DNA of 16,360 bases from an uncultured Haemophilus sp. (lineage in GTDB: Bacteria > Pseudomonadota > Gammaproteobacteria > Enterobacterales > Pasteurellaceae): assembly GCA_905205995.1 (NCBI GenBank), contig CAJLFU010000037.1:1-16360 (forward strand), read 5' to 3'. Shown here in pieces: positions 1 to 7,410 of the stretch. How positions within the stretch are numbered: the first letter of the stretch is position 1; the number at the start of each line of letters is the position of its first letter. A model generated the notes under the pieces. It did not search any database. It saw nothing but the letters and a program-made list of their open reading frames with translations, and was not told the origin of the DNA. The translations under genes were made by a program, and so were the position numbers.

Positions 1-55
1 AACCAGTGACCCCCTCCTTGTAAGGGAGGTGCTCTCCCAACTGAGCTAATCGCCC
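1..55 (-). tRNA. tRNA-Val (anticodon UAC), partial
   Basis: On the minus strand the sequence starts with acceptor arm GGGCGAT, followed by a D-arm (TAGCTCAGTTGGGAGAGC) and an anticodon stem-loop CCTCC-CTTACAA-GGAGG, whose central triplet TAC decodes valine GTA codons. The T-arm and 3' acceptor lie beyond position 1, so only the first 55 bases are present. It is transcribed divergently from gltX and has its own promoter just upstream. In E. coli gltX is also bordered by a tRNA-Val cluster, so the context fits. Confidence 0.93.
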
Positions 56-73
56 TTAATGTTGTGGATTGGC

Positions 74-101
74 ATTATAAGTATAATGAGATTCCAGTCA
101 A
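74..101 (-). promoter_or_regulatory. sigma70 promoter of tRNA-Val
   Basis: On the minus strand a -35 box TTGACT (96-101) and a perfect -10 box TATAAT (74-79) are separated by 16 bases. The expected transcript start is about position 67, about 12 bases before the mature tRNA 5' end at 55. The strength is typical of stable-RNA promoters. Confidence 0.8.
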
Positions 102-227
102 TATATTTTTATGAAAAAGCGTCTAGTTGTTGCAAAAATAGGCATAAAATCAGATTTTTTATTTAGAAGTCACGCAAGTCGTAGTAAAATAAAGGTAATT
201 TTTGTAAATGAATAGGTTATTAAGAAA

Positions 228-1670
228 ATGAAAATTGATCCTCCTTTTGAATTAGATCCGAATGTCAAAGTACGTACGCGTTTTGCCCCAAGTCCAACAG
301 GTTATTTGCACGTGGGGGGCGCACGTACAGCTCTTTATTCTTGGTTATTTGCAAAACATAACAACGGTGAATTTGTATTACGTATTGAAGATACCGATTT
401 AGAGCGTTCAACACCGGAAGCAACAGCGGCAATCATTGAAGGGATGGAGTGGTTAAACCTGGCTTGGGAGCATGGTCCTTATTATCAAACCAAACGCTTT
501 GATCGTTACAATCAAGTGATTGATGAAATGATTGAGCAAGGCTTGGCTTACCGTTGCTATTGCTCTAAAGAACGCTTAGAAGAATTACGTCATACACAAG
601 AGCAAAACAAAGAAAAACCACGTTATGACCGTCATTGTTTACATGATCACAATCATGCAGCTGATGAGCCACATGTTGTACGTTTTAAAAATCCAACAGA
701 AGGTTCAGTCGTGTTTGATGATGCCGTGCGTGGTCGTATTGAAATCAGCAACAGCGAATTAGACGATTTAATTATTCGTCGTACTGATGGTTCACCAACC
801 TACAACTTCTGTGTGGTGGTAGATGACTGGGATATGGGCATTACTCACGTTGTGCGTGGTGAAGACCATATTAACAACACCCCACGTCAAATTAATATCT
901 TAAAAGCATTAGGCGCACCAATTCCAGTATATGCGCACGTTTCTATGATTAACGGTGATGATGGCCAAAAACTCTCAAAACGTCATGGTGCGGTAAGTGT
1001 GATGCAATATCGTGATGACGGTTATTTACCTGAAGCCTTAATTAACTATCTTGTTCGTTTAGGTTGGGGCCATGGTGACCAAGAGATCTTTACACGTGAA
1101 GAAATGATTAAATTCTTCGAATTAGATCATGTGAGTAAGTCTGCGAGTGCATTTAACACGGAAAAATTATTGTGGTTAAATCATCATTACATTCGTGAGT
1201 TACCGCCTGAATATGTGGCAAAACACCTTGCCTGGCACTATAAAGATCAAGGTATTGATACATCAAATGGCCCAGCATTAACTGAAATCGTGACGATGCT
1301 TGCAGAACGTTGCAAAACTTTAAAAGAAATGGCATCAGCAAGCCGTTATTTCTTCGAAGAGTTTGAAAGTTTTGATGAAGCAGCGGTGAAGAAACACTTT
1401 AAAGCAGCGGCAATTGAACCACTTGAAAAAGTAAAAGAAAAATTGACCGCACTTTCTAGCTGGGATTTACATTCTACGCATGAAGCGATTGAACAAACCG
1501 CTGCTGAATTAGAAGTGGGGATGGGTAAAGTCGGGATGCCATTACGCGTGGCAGTAACAGGCTCAGGTCAATCACCTTCTATGGATGTGACATTAGTGGG
1601 TATCGGTCGTGAACGTGTGTTAGCGCGTATCCAACGTGCCATTGATTTTATTAAATCTCAAAACGCTTAA
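228..1670 (+). CDS. gltX: glutamyl-tRNA synthetase
   Basis: GltX charges tRNA-Glu with glutamate in the cytoplasm at the expense of ATP. The 480-residue length is normal for the non-discriminating bacterial class I enzyme. The Rossmann-fold HIGH signature appears as HVGG (residues 28-31) after SPTGYL, and the KMSKS signature as KLSKR (248-252). A zinc-type set C110-x-C112 ... C137-x-H139 matches the arrangement known in E. coli GluRS. Residues from about 320 on form the alpha-helical anticodon-binding region. The ATG at 228 is chosen because the protein then starts MKIDPPF, as in Haemophilus homologues. The ribosome-binding site upstream is weak (AGGTTATTAAGAAA), and no convincing promoter was seen in 102-227. 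A perfect uptake signal lies inside the gene at 1446. The gene is intact and flanked by tRNA genes on both sides. Confidence 0.98.
   Translation: MKIDPPFELDPNVKVRTRFAPSPTGYLHVGGARTALYSWLFAKHNNGEFVLRIEDTDLERSTPEATAAIIEGMEWLNLAWEHGPYYQTKRFDRYNQVIDEMIEQGLAYRCYCSKERLEELRHTQEQNKEKPRYDRHCLHDHNHAADEPHVVRFKNPTEGSVVFDDAVRGRIEISNSELDDLIIRRTDGSPTYNFCVVVDDWDMGITHVVRGEDHINNTPRQINILKALGAPIPVYAHVSMINGDDGQKLSKRHGAVSVMQYRDDGYLPEALINYLVRLGWGHGDQEIFTREEMIKFFELDHVSKSASAFNTEKLLWLNHHYIRELPPEYVAKHLAWHYKDQGIDTSNGPALTEIVTMLAERCKTLKEMASASRYFFEEFESFDEAAVKKHFKAAAIEPLEKVKEKLTALSSWDLHSTHEAIEQTAAELEVGMGKVGMPLRVAVTGSGQSPSMDVTLVGIGRERVLARIQRAIDFIKSQNA
1446..1454 (-). repeat. DNA uptake signal sequence (Haemophilus type)
   Basis: Exact AAGTGCGGT core on the minus strand, followed by an AT-rich tail (CAATTTTTC) that fits the extended uptake-signal consensus. 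It lies inside gltX. Confidence 0.9.
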
Positions 1671-1676
1671 TATTTA

Positions 1677-1724
1677 GGCTGATAAGCGGGATTTGATTAT
1701 TTCAATATTGACAGTTTATCAGCC
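1677..1724. repeat. inverted repeat downstream of gltX
   Basis: GGCTGATAA (1677-1685) and TTATCAGCC (1716-1724) form a perfect 9-base inverted repeat with a 30-base loop, starting seven bases after the gltX stop. No T-run follows, so it is a poor intrinsic terminator. It could be an RNA 3'-end stabiliser or a protein-binding dyad. The tRNA-Ala -35 box falls inside its loop. Confidence 0.55.
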
Positions 1725-1736
1725 GAAATTTATCAT
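1708..1736 (+). promoter_or_regulatory. sigma70 promoter of tRNA-Ala
   Basis: A consensus -35 TTGACA (1708-1713), a 17-base spacer and a -10 TATCAT (1731-1736) end 14 bases before the mature tRNA 5' end. The tRNA therefore probably has its own strong promoter rather than depending on gltX read-through. Confidence 0.82.
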
Positions 1737-1749
1737 AGCTTGCGTTATT

Positions 1750-1826
<77 letters not shown>

Positions 1827-1831
1827 AATTT

Positions 1832-1870
1832 AAAACCTTGAAACTTAAAGTGAGTTTCAAGGTTTTTTCT
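1832..1870 (+). terminator. intrinsic terminator after tRNA-Ala
   Basis: A 14-base perfect stem (1832-1845 with 1853-1866) with a 7-base loop TAAAGTG ends in a run of T on the plus strand. The complementary strand has TTTTAAATTT after the stem, so the hairpin may also stop mtgA transcription arriving from the right. Confidence 0.9.
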
Positions 1871-1881
1871 TTACAGTAAAT

Positions 1882-2628
1882 CTACATTTCTTTTAGATAA
1901 TTCAAACCTAATCCATTCATTTGTCGCATAATCCAACTTTGTTTTTTACGAACTAATGCACTAGGCTTATTCACTTTATAGATAATGGGATTCGGTAAAA
2001 CTGCAGCGAGTAATGCCGCTTCTGATTGAGTTAAATTTTTCGCTGATTTTTTGAAGTAATAGCGACTGGCTGCCTCTACACCAAAGATGCCATTACCAAA
2101 TTCTGCGATATTTAAATATACTTCTAAAATCCGTTCTTTGGACCAAAAGATTTCCATTAATGCCGTTGTGGGAACTTCTAATCCTTTGCGAAACCAACTT
2201 TGTCCATGCCAGAGAACGAGGTTTTTCGCGGTTTGTTGAGAAATCGTTGAAGCGCCTCGGGTTCGGCGAGATTTTTCATTAAATTTAAAGGCCTTTTGAA
2301 TCGCTTCAAAATCAAAGCCCCAGTGGTTTGGAAATTTTTGATCTTCAGCAGCAATCACCGCAAGCTGCATATTTGGTGAGATTTCATCAAGGCTCACCCA
2401 ATCGTATTTGATTGAATAGCTGAAATCCAACTGTAATAAGTGCCCGATTTTTTGCTGTGCCATATAGGCAGAGAAGGGAACAGGGATAAAGCGGAAACAA
2501 ATGAAAAATGCCAGGATTGCGAGAGAAAAACGCCACGCAACCCGTTGCCAATTTTTTTTCCACCAAGATGGGTGAAAAAGATGTAAAAGTGCGGTCAGAA
2601 TTCGCTTAGTTTTTTTCAGCTTGCTCAT
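1882..2628 (-). CDS. mtgA: monofunctional biosynthetic peptidoglycan transglycosylase
   Basis: MtgA polymerises lipid II into glycan strands at the outer face of the inner membrane and lacks a transpeptidase domain. The 248-residue protein has a basic N-terminus, one membrane anchor (about residues 32-52), then a GT51 domain. Motif 1 is EDQKFPNHWGFD (E95 the expected catalytic base), motif 2 is RGASTISQQTAKNL (124-137), then RKGLE (147-151, E151 the likely second acidic residue), KERILEVYLNIAEFG and EAALLAAVLPNP. The ATG at 2628 overlaps the last 23 bases of trpR. There is no clear ribosome-binding site, which suggests translational coupling to trpR. The trpR-mtgA overlap is, from memory, the same as HI0830-HI0831. 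Expression may therefore follow the TrpR-controlled promoter. An exact uptake signal lies near the 5' end. No damage is seen. Confidence 0.96.
   Translation of the reverse strand: MSKLKKTKRILTALLHLFHPSWWKKNWQRVAWRFSLAILAFFICFRFIPVPFSAYMAQQKIGHLLQLDFSYSIKYDWVSLDEISPNMQLAVIAAEDQKFPNHWGFDFEAIQKAFKFNEKSRRTRGASTISQQTAKNLVLWHGQSWFRKGLEVPTTALMEIFWSKERILEVYLNIAEFGNGIFGVEAASRYYFKKSAKNLTQSEAALLAAVLPNPIIYKVNKPSALVRKKQSWIMRQMNGLGLNYLKEM
2587..2595 (+). repeat. DNA uptake signal sequence
   Basis: Exact AAGTGCGGT followed by CAGAATT, inside the 5' part of mtgA. Confidence 0.88.
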
Positions 2629-2914
2629 CGAGTTGGCTTTTCACCCAGTTTATAAAATCCGGATCCATTGTTTTGAGCATATTAGAACCACGCGTAATGG
2701 TTGCCGCACTGGTGTTGAGATTCTGTTGAATCTCTCGTTGTGAGAGATTTTTATCCAATAACTGTGCCACGATTTGTAAACGTAACCCCACCGCATCACG
2801 TTCATCAGGTGTGAGCAGAAGCGTTAAGAAATCTTGTGCTTTGCCTTGCTCAAACGCGGTTTGCAAGGTTGCGAGGAAGGCATTCCATTGTTCTAAATTG
2901 CGACTAATATACAT
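2606..2914 (-). CDS. trpR: Trp operon repressor TrpR
   Basis: TrpR is the dimeric, tryptophan-activated repressor of tryptophan biosynthesis genes and of itself. The 102-residue protein has the family core TPDERDAVGLRLQIVAQLL and the helix-turn-helix SQREIQQNLNTSAATITRGSN (about residues 58-78). R45 and R75 lie where the corepressor-binding arginines are in the E. coli protein. The ATG at 2914 has AGGA eight bases upstream. The gene follows slt by only 32 bases with no terminator between them, and its end overlaps mtgA. A recognisable trp operator lies directly upstream, so autoregulation is likely, with mtgA carried along. Function is well supported by the signature; target genes other than the local site cannot be seen here. 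Confidence 0.97.
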   Translation of the reverse strand: MYISRNLEQWNAFLATLQTAFEQGKAQDFLTLLLTPDERDAVGLRLQIVAQLLDKNLSQREIQQNLNTSAATITRGSNMLKTMDPDFINWVKSQLDEQAEKN

Positions 2915-2925
2915 ATCAACAATCC

Positions 2926-2951
2926 TATACTATTAAACTAGTGCGACTAGT
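2926..2951 (-). promoter_or_regulatory. TrpR operator (three half-sites) upstream of trpR
   Basis: Bases 2926-2945 match the E. coli trp operator dyad (two CTAG half-sites around TTAA) at 14 of 20 positions by my alignment. The half-site cores are CTAT (2930-2933), CTAG (2938-2941) and CTAG (2947-2950), spaced 8 and 9 bases. A possible -10 box TATACT on the minus strand is 2949-2954, so a bound repressor would cover the transcription start of trpR. The third half-site contains the TAG stop codon of slt. The -35 box is weak. Confidence 0.75.
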
Positions 2952-5184
2952 ATAGCCGATCGTATTCCTCTTTGCTAAAGGTTTGTAATTTTTCTTTGTC
3001 TTGTAGGTGTTGATAGTAAAAATCATAAGTTAATACGTTTTGAACATAACCTCGTGTTTCAAAGAACGGAATGGAGGCAATAAATTCATCCATGGCCAAT
3101 TTGCCATGGGCTCTCGCAAGCCATTTTTCTACACGGCTTGCTCCCGCATTATAGGCAGAGGCGATCAAAATGCGATTGTTTGGATATTTAGCATTCAGCT
3201 CATTTAAGTGCGCCGTACCGAGTAAAATATTATTAAGCGGTTTGAATAAATCTAACTCACCGTTATAAGGAAGTTGCTGATTTTCTGCCGTTTTTTGCGC
3301 GGTACTTGGTAATAGCTGCATTAATCCTCGCGCATTTGCGGAAGATTGTGCCATTGGATTCCAAGCACTTTCTTGGCGAGCAATTGCCATCGCAAAAGTT
3401 TTGGTGACACGATTATCCACAATCGCTTGAGGTTCCGTTTCGCTGAGACTCACATTACTGAGAGCAATATCAAAATATTGACTATAAGCATTTGGTAAAC
3501 GTAATCCGATATAATCCCATGCTTTCGCAATAATCGACCCATCCACACCTAATTCAAACCAATTTTGTTCATTCGCATATTGGCTTAAAGCAATCTGTAG
3601 TTGTTCTTCTTGCGATAATTTTTCTAACAGAAAACGCCAACGTTGTTTGGCTGCGCCTAATCGATCTAATTGACGTAATTCAGCAATTTCTGCGAGCTCT
3701 GGTTGAAATTTTTTATATTCATGTGCACAGTAGGGATCGGAAATACTCCGCGCGACATATAATTCTGCTTGACCGAAATCATATCCTGCGCCACGATTTT
3801 CAGGATATAATTTTGCTGTCGCTAACATTGGGTAGAATCCGCGTTCGTTGCTTAATTCAGAGAATATTTCTTTGGCTTTTGTGACATTCTCTTTTTCGAG
3901 TGCTTTCCCCATCCAATAACGCCATTCTTGTTTTTGCTTCGCTTCATTGGAAAGGGCATTCAACCAACCTAATAAATCCGTTTTTTGCCAAATCGCCGTA
4001 CGTAAACGACGTTCAATGAGGTTATCGGCATTCAGTTTTAGGATTTCTTGATCGCGCCATTGCACAAAATTAGGACTTTCATTATCAAAGAAACGGCTAA
4101 TAAAGGCGATTTTCCAATCACGTAATTCAGTTTCGTCTAATTGCCAAGTTTTAGCCCATTGCTCGTAAGGGGTGAATGTTGGCTCATTCATATTTTCTGG
4201 AATAGTACGCAGATAACGAGCAAAACCTATCACTACGACAAATTTATTGGTGATTTTATTCGTATTACCATCGATTAATGGTAATTTCTCAGCTAGCATT
4301 TTCAAATTTGCTGGATTTTTTAAGAGATCCTGATAAAGCGCTAAATGAGCGGCTACTTGCTCATCTTCTTTAGCGTTCTCAATTTTTTCTAACTCTTTAG
4401 CGAGTATTTCGAGACCTTTTGCATCATTTTTACCAAATAGCATTTCCGCTTTTTGATAGATCTTCTCTTCAGTGCGTCCACCTTGTGAATACCAAGCAGC
4501 CCATAGCTGAGCATCATTAGGAAGTTCAGCGTTATTTAGCCAAAGCTGTTCATATTCAGACAAAATAGCCGATTTATTCTTGTCATTTGATTGGTTTTCT
4601 GCCGTTTGACTGGTATTGGCAGCTTCTATTTGATATTTAGCCGTAAGTACGGCAATTTGTCTTTCCAAATTATTTGGCGTGAGTTTGGCGAGTGCTTGAG
4701 TATCTTCAGCATTGATTAACAACGTAAAAATACTTTGTTCTAATTTTCCACGTAGAAAATGAGAGGAATGTTGCTGAATAAATTGTTCGATTTCCGCTTT
4801 CAATGCATTCACATCTTCACGAGGTGTATCGCGATTAACGGTTTTTACACGTGCATCTAAATAAGCCGCTATAGCATCAGTTTGCAATGGATAACCTTTT
4901 AAAGAATCAATAAGCCCAAGAAATAATTTGGCATTATTAGAAACATGATTATTTTTGACCGCACTTTTTAGGAGCGACTCTAATTGCAGAAAAGTCGCGC
5001 GTTGTTCAATCAACTTTAATTCGTGAGCATGCTGTTGCTGTGCCCATTTGGCTTGTTCTTCTGCAAGGTTAATTTGTGGTGCAGTTTCATTTTTGCTTTT
5101 ATGAGTATGCTGATTAGCCAAAGCTGAGCCTGAAAGTGCGGTTAAAATTAATAACGAAATTGTCGTGTGTTTAAGTGCTCGCAT
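2947..5184 (-). CDS. slt: soluble lytic murein transglycosylase (Slt70 type)
   Basis: Slt cleaves the MurNAc-GlcNAc bond of peptidoglycan in the periplasm, giving 1,6-anhydromuropeptides. I start at ATG 5184, not the in-frame ATG at 5196, because GGA lies seven bases before 5184 and the protein then opens with a clean signal peptide MRALKHTTISLLILTALSGS ending ALA (cleavage after residue 23). Residues about 60-560 are helix-rich with no catalytic motif, as in the doughnut-shaped Slt superhelix. The C-terminal SLT domain has IARQESAWNP (catalytic E605), ARGLMQLLPSTA and AYNAG (677-681). At 745 residues it is about 100 longer than E. coli Slt (645), partly through a polar segment near residues 185-210. 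It sits between the yci operon and trpR. The stop is TAG, within the TrpR site. Confidence 0.95.
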   Translation of the reverse strand: MRALKHTTISLLILTALSGSALANQHTHKSKNETAPQINLAEEQAKWAQQQHAHELKLIEQRATFLQLESLLKSAVKNNHVSNNAKLFLGLIDSLKGYPLQTDAIAAYLDARVKTVNRDTPREDVNALKAEIEQFIQQHSSHFLRGKLEQSIFTLLINAEDTQALAKLTPNNLERQIAVLTAKYQIEAANTSQTAENQSNDKNKSAILSEYEQLWLNNAELPNDAQLWAAWYSQGGRTEEKIYQKAEMLFGKNDAKGLEILAKELEKIENAKEDEQVAAHLALYQDLLKNPANLKMLAEKLPLIDGNTNKITNKFVVVIGFARYLRTIPENMNEPTFTPYEQWAKTWQLDETELRDWKIAFISRFFDNESPNFVQWRDQEILKLNADNLIERRLRTAIWQKTDLLGWLNALSNEAKQKQEWRYWMGKALEKENVTKAKEIFSELSNERGFYPMLATAKLYPENRGAGYDFGQAELYVARSISDPYCAHEYKKFQPELAEIAELRQLDRLGAAKQRWRFLLEKLSQEEQLQIALSQYANEQNWFELGVDGSIIAKAWDYIGLRLPNAYSQYFDIALSNVSLSETEPQAIVDNRVTKTFAMAIARQESAWNPMAQSSANARGLMQLLPSTAQKTAENQQLPYNGELDLFKPLNNILLGTAHLNELNAKYPNNRILIASAYNAGASRVEKWLARAHGKLAMDEFIASIPFFETRGYVQNVLTYDFYYQHLQDKEKLQTFSKEEYDRLY
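4958..4966 (-). repeat. DNA uptake signal sequence
   Basis: Exact AAGTGCGGT on the minus strand followed by CAAAAATAAT, a strong match to the extended consensus. It lies inside slt. Confidence 0.9.
5134..5142 (+). repeat. DNA uptake signal sequence
   Basis: Exact AAGTGCGGT followed by TAAAATTAATAA, inside the region encoding the Slt signal peptide. Confidence 0.9.
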
Positions 5185-5204
5185 AGGAGATTCCATATAA
5201 AGAG

Positions 5205-5230
5205 AAAGACGGATATTTAGATCCGTCTTT
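5205..5230 (-). terminator. intrinsic terminator after yciI
   Basis: A perfect 10-base stem (AAAGACGGAT, 5205-5214, with ATCCGTCTTT, 5221-5230) and a 6-base loop. On the minus strand it is followed by CTCTTTATAT, a modest U-rich tail. It lies 20 bases past the yciI stop and 20 bases before the slt start, separating the yci operon from slt. Confidence 0.72.
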
Positions 5231-5250
5231 GAGTGTAGAGTTCGTTTTAT

Positions 5251-5547
5251 TTAGAAAACTTTTTTGAAAGGCTTCACAATTACATCACCGTAAACGCCAG
5301 CTTCAACATAAGGATCTTGTGCTGCCCAGTCTTTTGCTGCAGACAGGCTTTCGAATTGAGCAATCACAGTCGAGCCTGTAAAGCCAGCTTCACCTGGATT
5401 TTCATCGTCAATGGCTGGATTGGGGCCTGCTGTTAATAAACGACCTTCTGCTTGTAATTGTTTTAAACGAGCAAGATGTTGCTCACGTACAGCAAGGCGT
5501 TTTTCTAAAGTACCAGGAATATCTTGGGCAAAAATCACGTAATACAT
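5251..5547 (-). CDS. yciI: YciI-family protein (YCII domain)
   Basis: A small ferredoxin-like alpha/beta protein of the YCII-related family, whose biochemical role in the cell is not settled. The start chosen is the second of two adjacent ATG codons (5547). It gives 98 residues beginning MYYVIFAQD, colinear with the 98-residue E. coli YciI, and leaves six bases after the AAAGGA ribosome-binding site. A longer reading from a TTG at 5565 would put that site inside the gene. Conserved stretches are SLEKRL-like GTLEKRLAVREQHLARL, EGRLLTAGP, GFTGSTVIAQFES and GVYGDVIVKPFKKVF. It is the last gene of yciC-yciB-yciA-yciI, 11 bases after yciA, and is followed by a terminator. Family assignment is sure; the function is not. 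Confidence 0.94.
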   Translation of the reverse strand: MYYVIFAQDIPGTLEKRLAVREQHLARLKQLQAEGRLLTAGPNPAIDDENPGEAGFTGSTVIAQFESLSAAKDWAAQDPYVEAGVYGDVIVKPFKKVF

Positions 5548-5558
5548 CATTTTTCCTT

Positions 5559-6029
5559 TTAACAATTTAATTGTAATTCTTCGATGGCTGCTAACGCACG
5601 TTCTAATTCGAGATTGCCTTCGCGTGGAATACTACGAGATTTACCGTCTTTTCCTACGGCTACAAAGGTAAATACGGCATCTGTCACGCAGTAACGTTCC
5701 CCAATTGGTTCACTGGCAACTTTTTTCACCCATACTTCAACCTTGATTTTAATAGAAGAGCGCCCCACGCTGAGGCATTGACCATAACAACATACCACGT
5801 CACCGATAGCGATAGGTTTGATGAAATTCATACTTTCTACGGCAACGGTGACGACGCGACCATGAGCGATTTCTTTCGCTAGAATCGCTCCACCCATATC
5901 CATTTGTGACATAATCCAACCACCGAAAATATCACCGTTCGCGTTGGTATCCGAAGGCATTGCTAAGGTGCGTAATAATAATACGCCTTTAGATTGACGA
6001 CCGTCTTTATCGATAAGATTTGAAACCAT
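5559..6029 (-). CDS. yciA: acyl-CoA thioesterase YciA (hotdog fold)
   Basis: YciA hydrolyses a broad range of acyl-CoA thioesters in the cytoplasm; the H. influenzae homologue HI0827 has been characterised structurally and enzymatically. The 156-residue protein carries the hotdog signature PSDTNANGDIFGGWIMSQMD followed by MGGAILA. D44 corresponds to the catalytic Asp44 described for HI0827. AVESMNFIKPIAIGDVV forms the long central strand region typical of the family. The ATG at 6029 overlaps the yciB stop by one base (TAATG), and GGGG lies seven bases upstream, so it is probably translationally coupled. Its place beside yciB suggests a link to membrane lipid turnover, which is inference only. 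Confidence 0.97.
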   Translation of the reverse strand: MVSNLIDKDGRQSKGVLLLRTLAMPSDTNANGDIFGGWIMSQMDMGGAILAKEIAHGRVVTVAVESMNFIKPIAIGDVVCCYGQCLSVGRSSIKIKVEVWVKKVASEPIGERYCVTDAVFTFVAVGKDGKSRSIPREGNLELERALAAIEELQLNC

Positions 6030-6583
6030 TATTTTTCCCCGTCATTTTTTTGATCATCTTTAGGTAAGTAACGGTAAATATAAGCACCGCTGACAATTGT
6101 TGCAACAAAGGTCATACCAAGTAAACCAAAAGATTTGAAATCAACCCAAGCATCTTCAGACATATTTTGGCTGATATAAATATTTACAAGCATACACAGA
6201 ATAAAAAATCCTGCCCAGCCTAAATTCAATTTGTTCCATACATTATCCGGTAATTGGATTTCTTTGCCTAATAACTTTTTCACCAGTGGCGTATTGAATT
6301 GGAATTGTGCAACCAATAAAACAATGGCAAATAAGGCATTAATAATCGTGACTTTCCATTGTAGGTATTTGATTTCATTGAAATAGGCAGTGAGTAAACC
6401 AAAAAAGACGACAGCAATCGCCATGATTTTTTGTTGTTTCTCAATCACGCCATATTTCAGTTTTAGTACAACCATCTGAATGATGGTCGCGATCACTAAG
6501 ACAATAGCTGCTTCACGCACCCCAAACATTTTGTAGGTGATGAAAAAGAGAACAAGAGGAATAAATTCAAGAAGTTGCTTCAT
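6029..6583 (-). CDS. yciB: inner membrane septation protein A (YciB/IspZ)
   Basis: A 184-residue polytopic membrane protein of the YciB/IspZ family, which is linked to cell-envelope integrity and normal septation in enterics; its molecular activity is unknown. It opens MKQLLEFIPLVLFFITYKMFG, the family's typical start. I see about five hydrophobic segments (near residues 5-20, 23-40, 50-66, 78-95 and 120-138, plus a last one near 152-171). The C-terminus is short, charged and cytoplasmic-looking (PKDDQKNDGEK). AAGG lies six bases before the ATG. One base separates it from the yciC stop and one base overlaps yciA, so these genes form one operon. Confidence 0.95.
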   Translation of the reverse strand: MKQLLEFIPLVLFFITYKMFGVREAAIVLVIATIIQMVVLKLKYGVIEKQQKIMAIAVVFFGLLTAYFNEIKYLQWKVTIINALFAIVLLVAQFQFNTPLVKKLLGKEIQLPDNVWNKLNLGWAGFFILCMLVNIYISQNMSEDAWVDFKSFGLLGMTFVATIVSGAYIYRYLPKDDQKNDGEK

Positions 6584-6584
6584 A

Positions 6585-7340
6585 TTATGCCTTCATAAAT
6601 AAACTGTAAAAACGGTAAGTAAATACCAAAATAAATATTTGAAATAATGCTACCAAAATACCAAAAATCACACTTAAAAATGATGTGCCTAGTGTTGTGC
6701 CAATGCTATTCGCTAATAGAGGTAAAAGTAAATAAGTGATCAAGGCATAAGTAATGAGTACGGCATTTCGTTTAATACCCGCACGCCACACTTGTAAAGC
6801 ACTTTGCCCGATAGATTGATTAGAGGCAATATAATGCACAGGTGATAAGCATAAACGAACAAAGAAAAATAAGCCCAATACCATTGAAACAAAGGCTAGA
6901 GGAGAGAGTGCATTTTTGCTTAAAAATGAGCTTATGACATCTGCTGTGCCAAATAGCAGTGGTAGGCTCATAAAAATATCTAAAACTACCACACCTAAAA
7001 AACGACGTAATGTCAGCATGAGACCTTGATTAATTGGATTTTGATTTTGCTGGCTAATATGATGAATAGTTGCAATACCGAAGGTTGCAATAAAAGACAT
7101 CAACAATTGTTGGAATACAAAAGATCCAATCAGCGCAGTTGGCTCCACTTTGCTCAACGCATTAATAATATCTTGTTGCGATGGATCAGGATTATTACCC
7201 AAACTCGGCATTGGGACACTGACTAATGCATTGATAAATTGTGATGCAATAAAAATCCCAACGAAAAGCAGTACGGTTTTTCGCTGATTACGCATAAAGT
7301 TGAGGCTATCTTGAAAAATCTGAGTAAAGTTAATTTGCAT
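6585..7340 (-). CDS. yciC: YciC family inner membrane protein (UPF0259)
   Basis: An inner membrane protein of unknown function from the YciC/UPF0259 family, first gene of the yciCBA-yciI operon as in enterics. The ATG at 7340 is preferred over an in-frame GTG at 7352. TGGGA stands six bases before it and the protein then begins MQINFTQIFQDSLNFMRNQRK, matching the E. coli pattern of a short amphipathic head followed by the first membrane segment. The remaining 251 residues hold about six hydrophobic segments (roughly 21-38, 80-100, 118-135, 145-170, 193-212 and 218-243). The assignment rests mainly on operon position, length and topology, since the family has few invariant motifs. A possible promoter and a CRP-like dyad lie upstream. 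Confidence 0.9.
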   Translation of the reverse strand: MQINFTQIFQDSLNFMRNQRKTVLLFVGIFIASQFINALVSVPMPSLGNNPDPSQQDIINALSKVEPTALIGSFVFQQLLMSFIATFGIATIHHISQQNQNPINQGLMLTLRRFLGVVVLDIFMSLPLLFGTADVISSFLSKNALSPLAFVSMVLGLFFFVRLCLSPVHYIASNQSIGQSALQVWRAGIKRNAVLITYALITYLLLPLLANSIGTTLGTSFLSVIFGILVALFQIFILVFTYRFYSLFMKA

Positions 7341-7367
7341 ACCATATCCCACAATAATAAAACCCCG

Positions 7368-7373
7368 ATTATA
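7368..7373 (-). promoter_or_regulatory. likely -10 box of the yciCBAI promoter
   Basis: A perfect TATAAT on the minus strand 27 bases before the yciC start. No good -35 is seen at the right distance (TATGAA at 17 bases is the best), which would fit a promoter that needs an activator. Confidence 0.5.
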
Positions 7374-7410
7374 CAGAGTTTATTGTTTTTTTCATAAAAT
7401 CAGGTTGTTT

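Noticed and set aside
1677..1724. Inverted repeat after gltX as an intrinsic terminator
   Set aside because: It has a 30-base loop and no T-run; kept only as an inverted repeat.
2552..2559. Run of eight T in mtgA as a phase-variation tract
   Set aside because: Eight bases is short for a mononucleotide switch, MtgA is not a surface antigen, and AT-rich genomes have many such runs.
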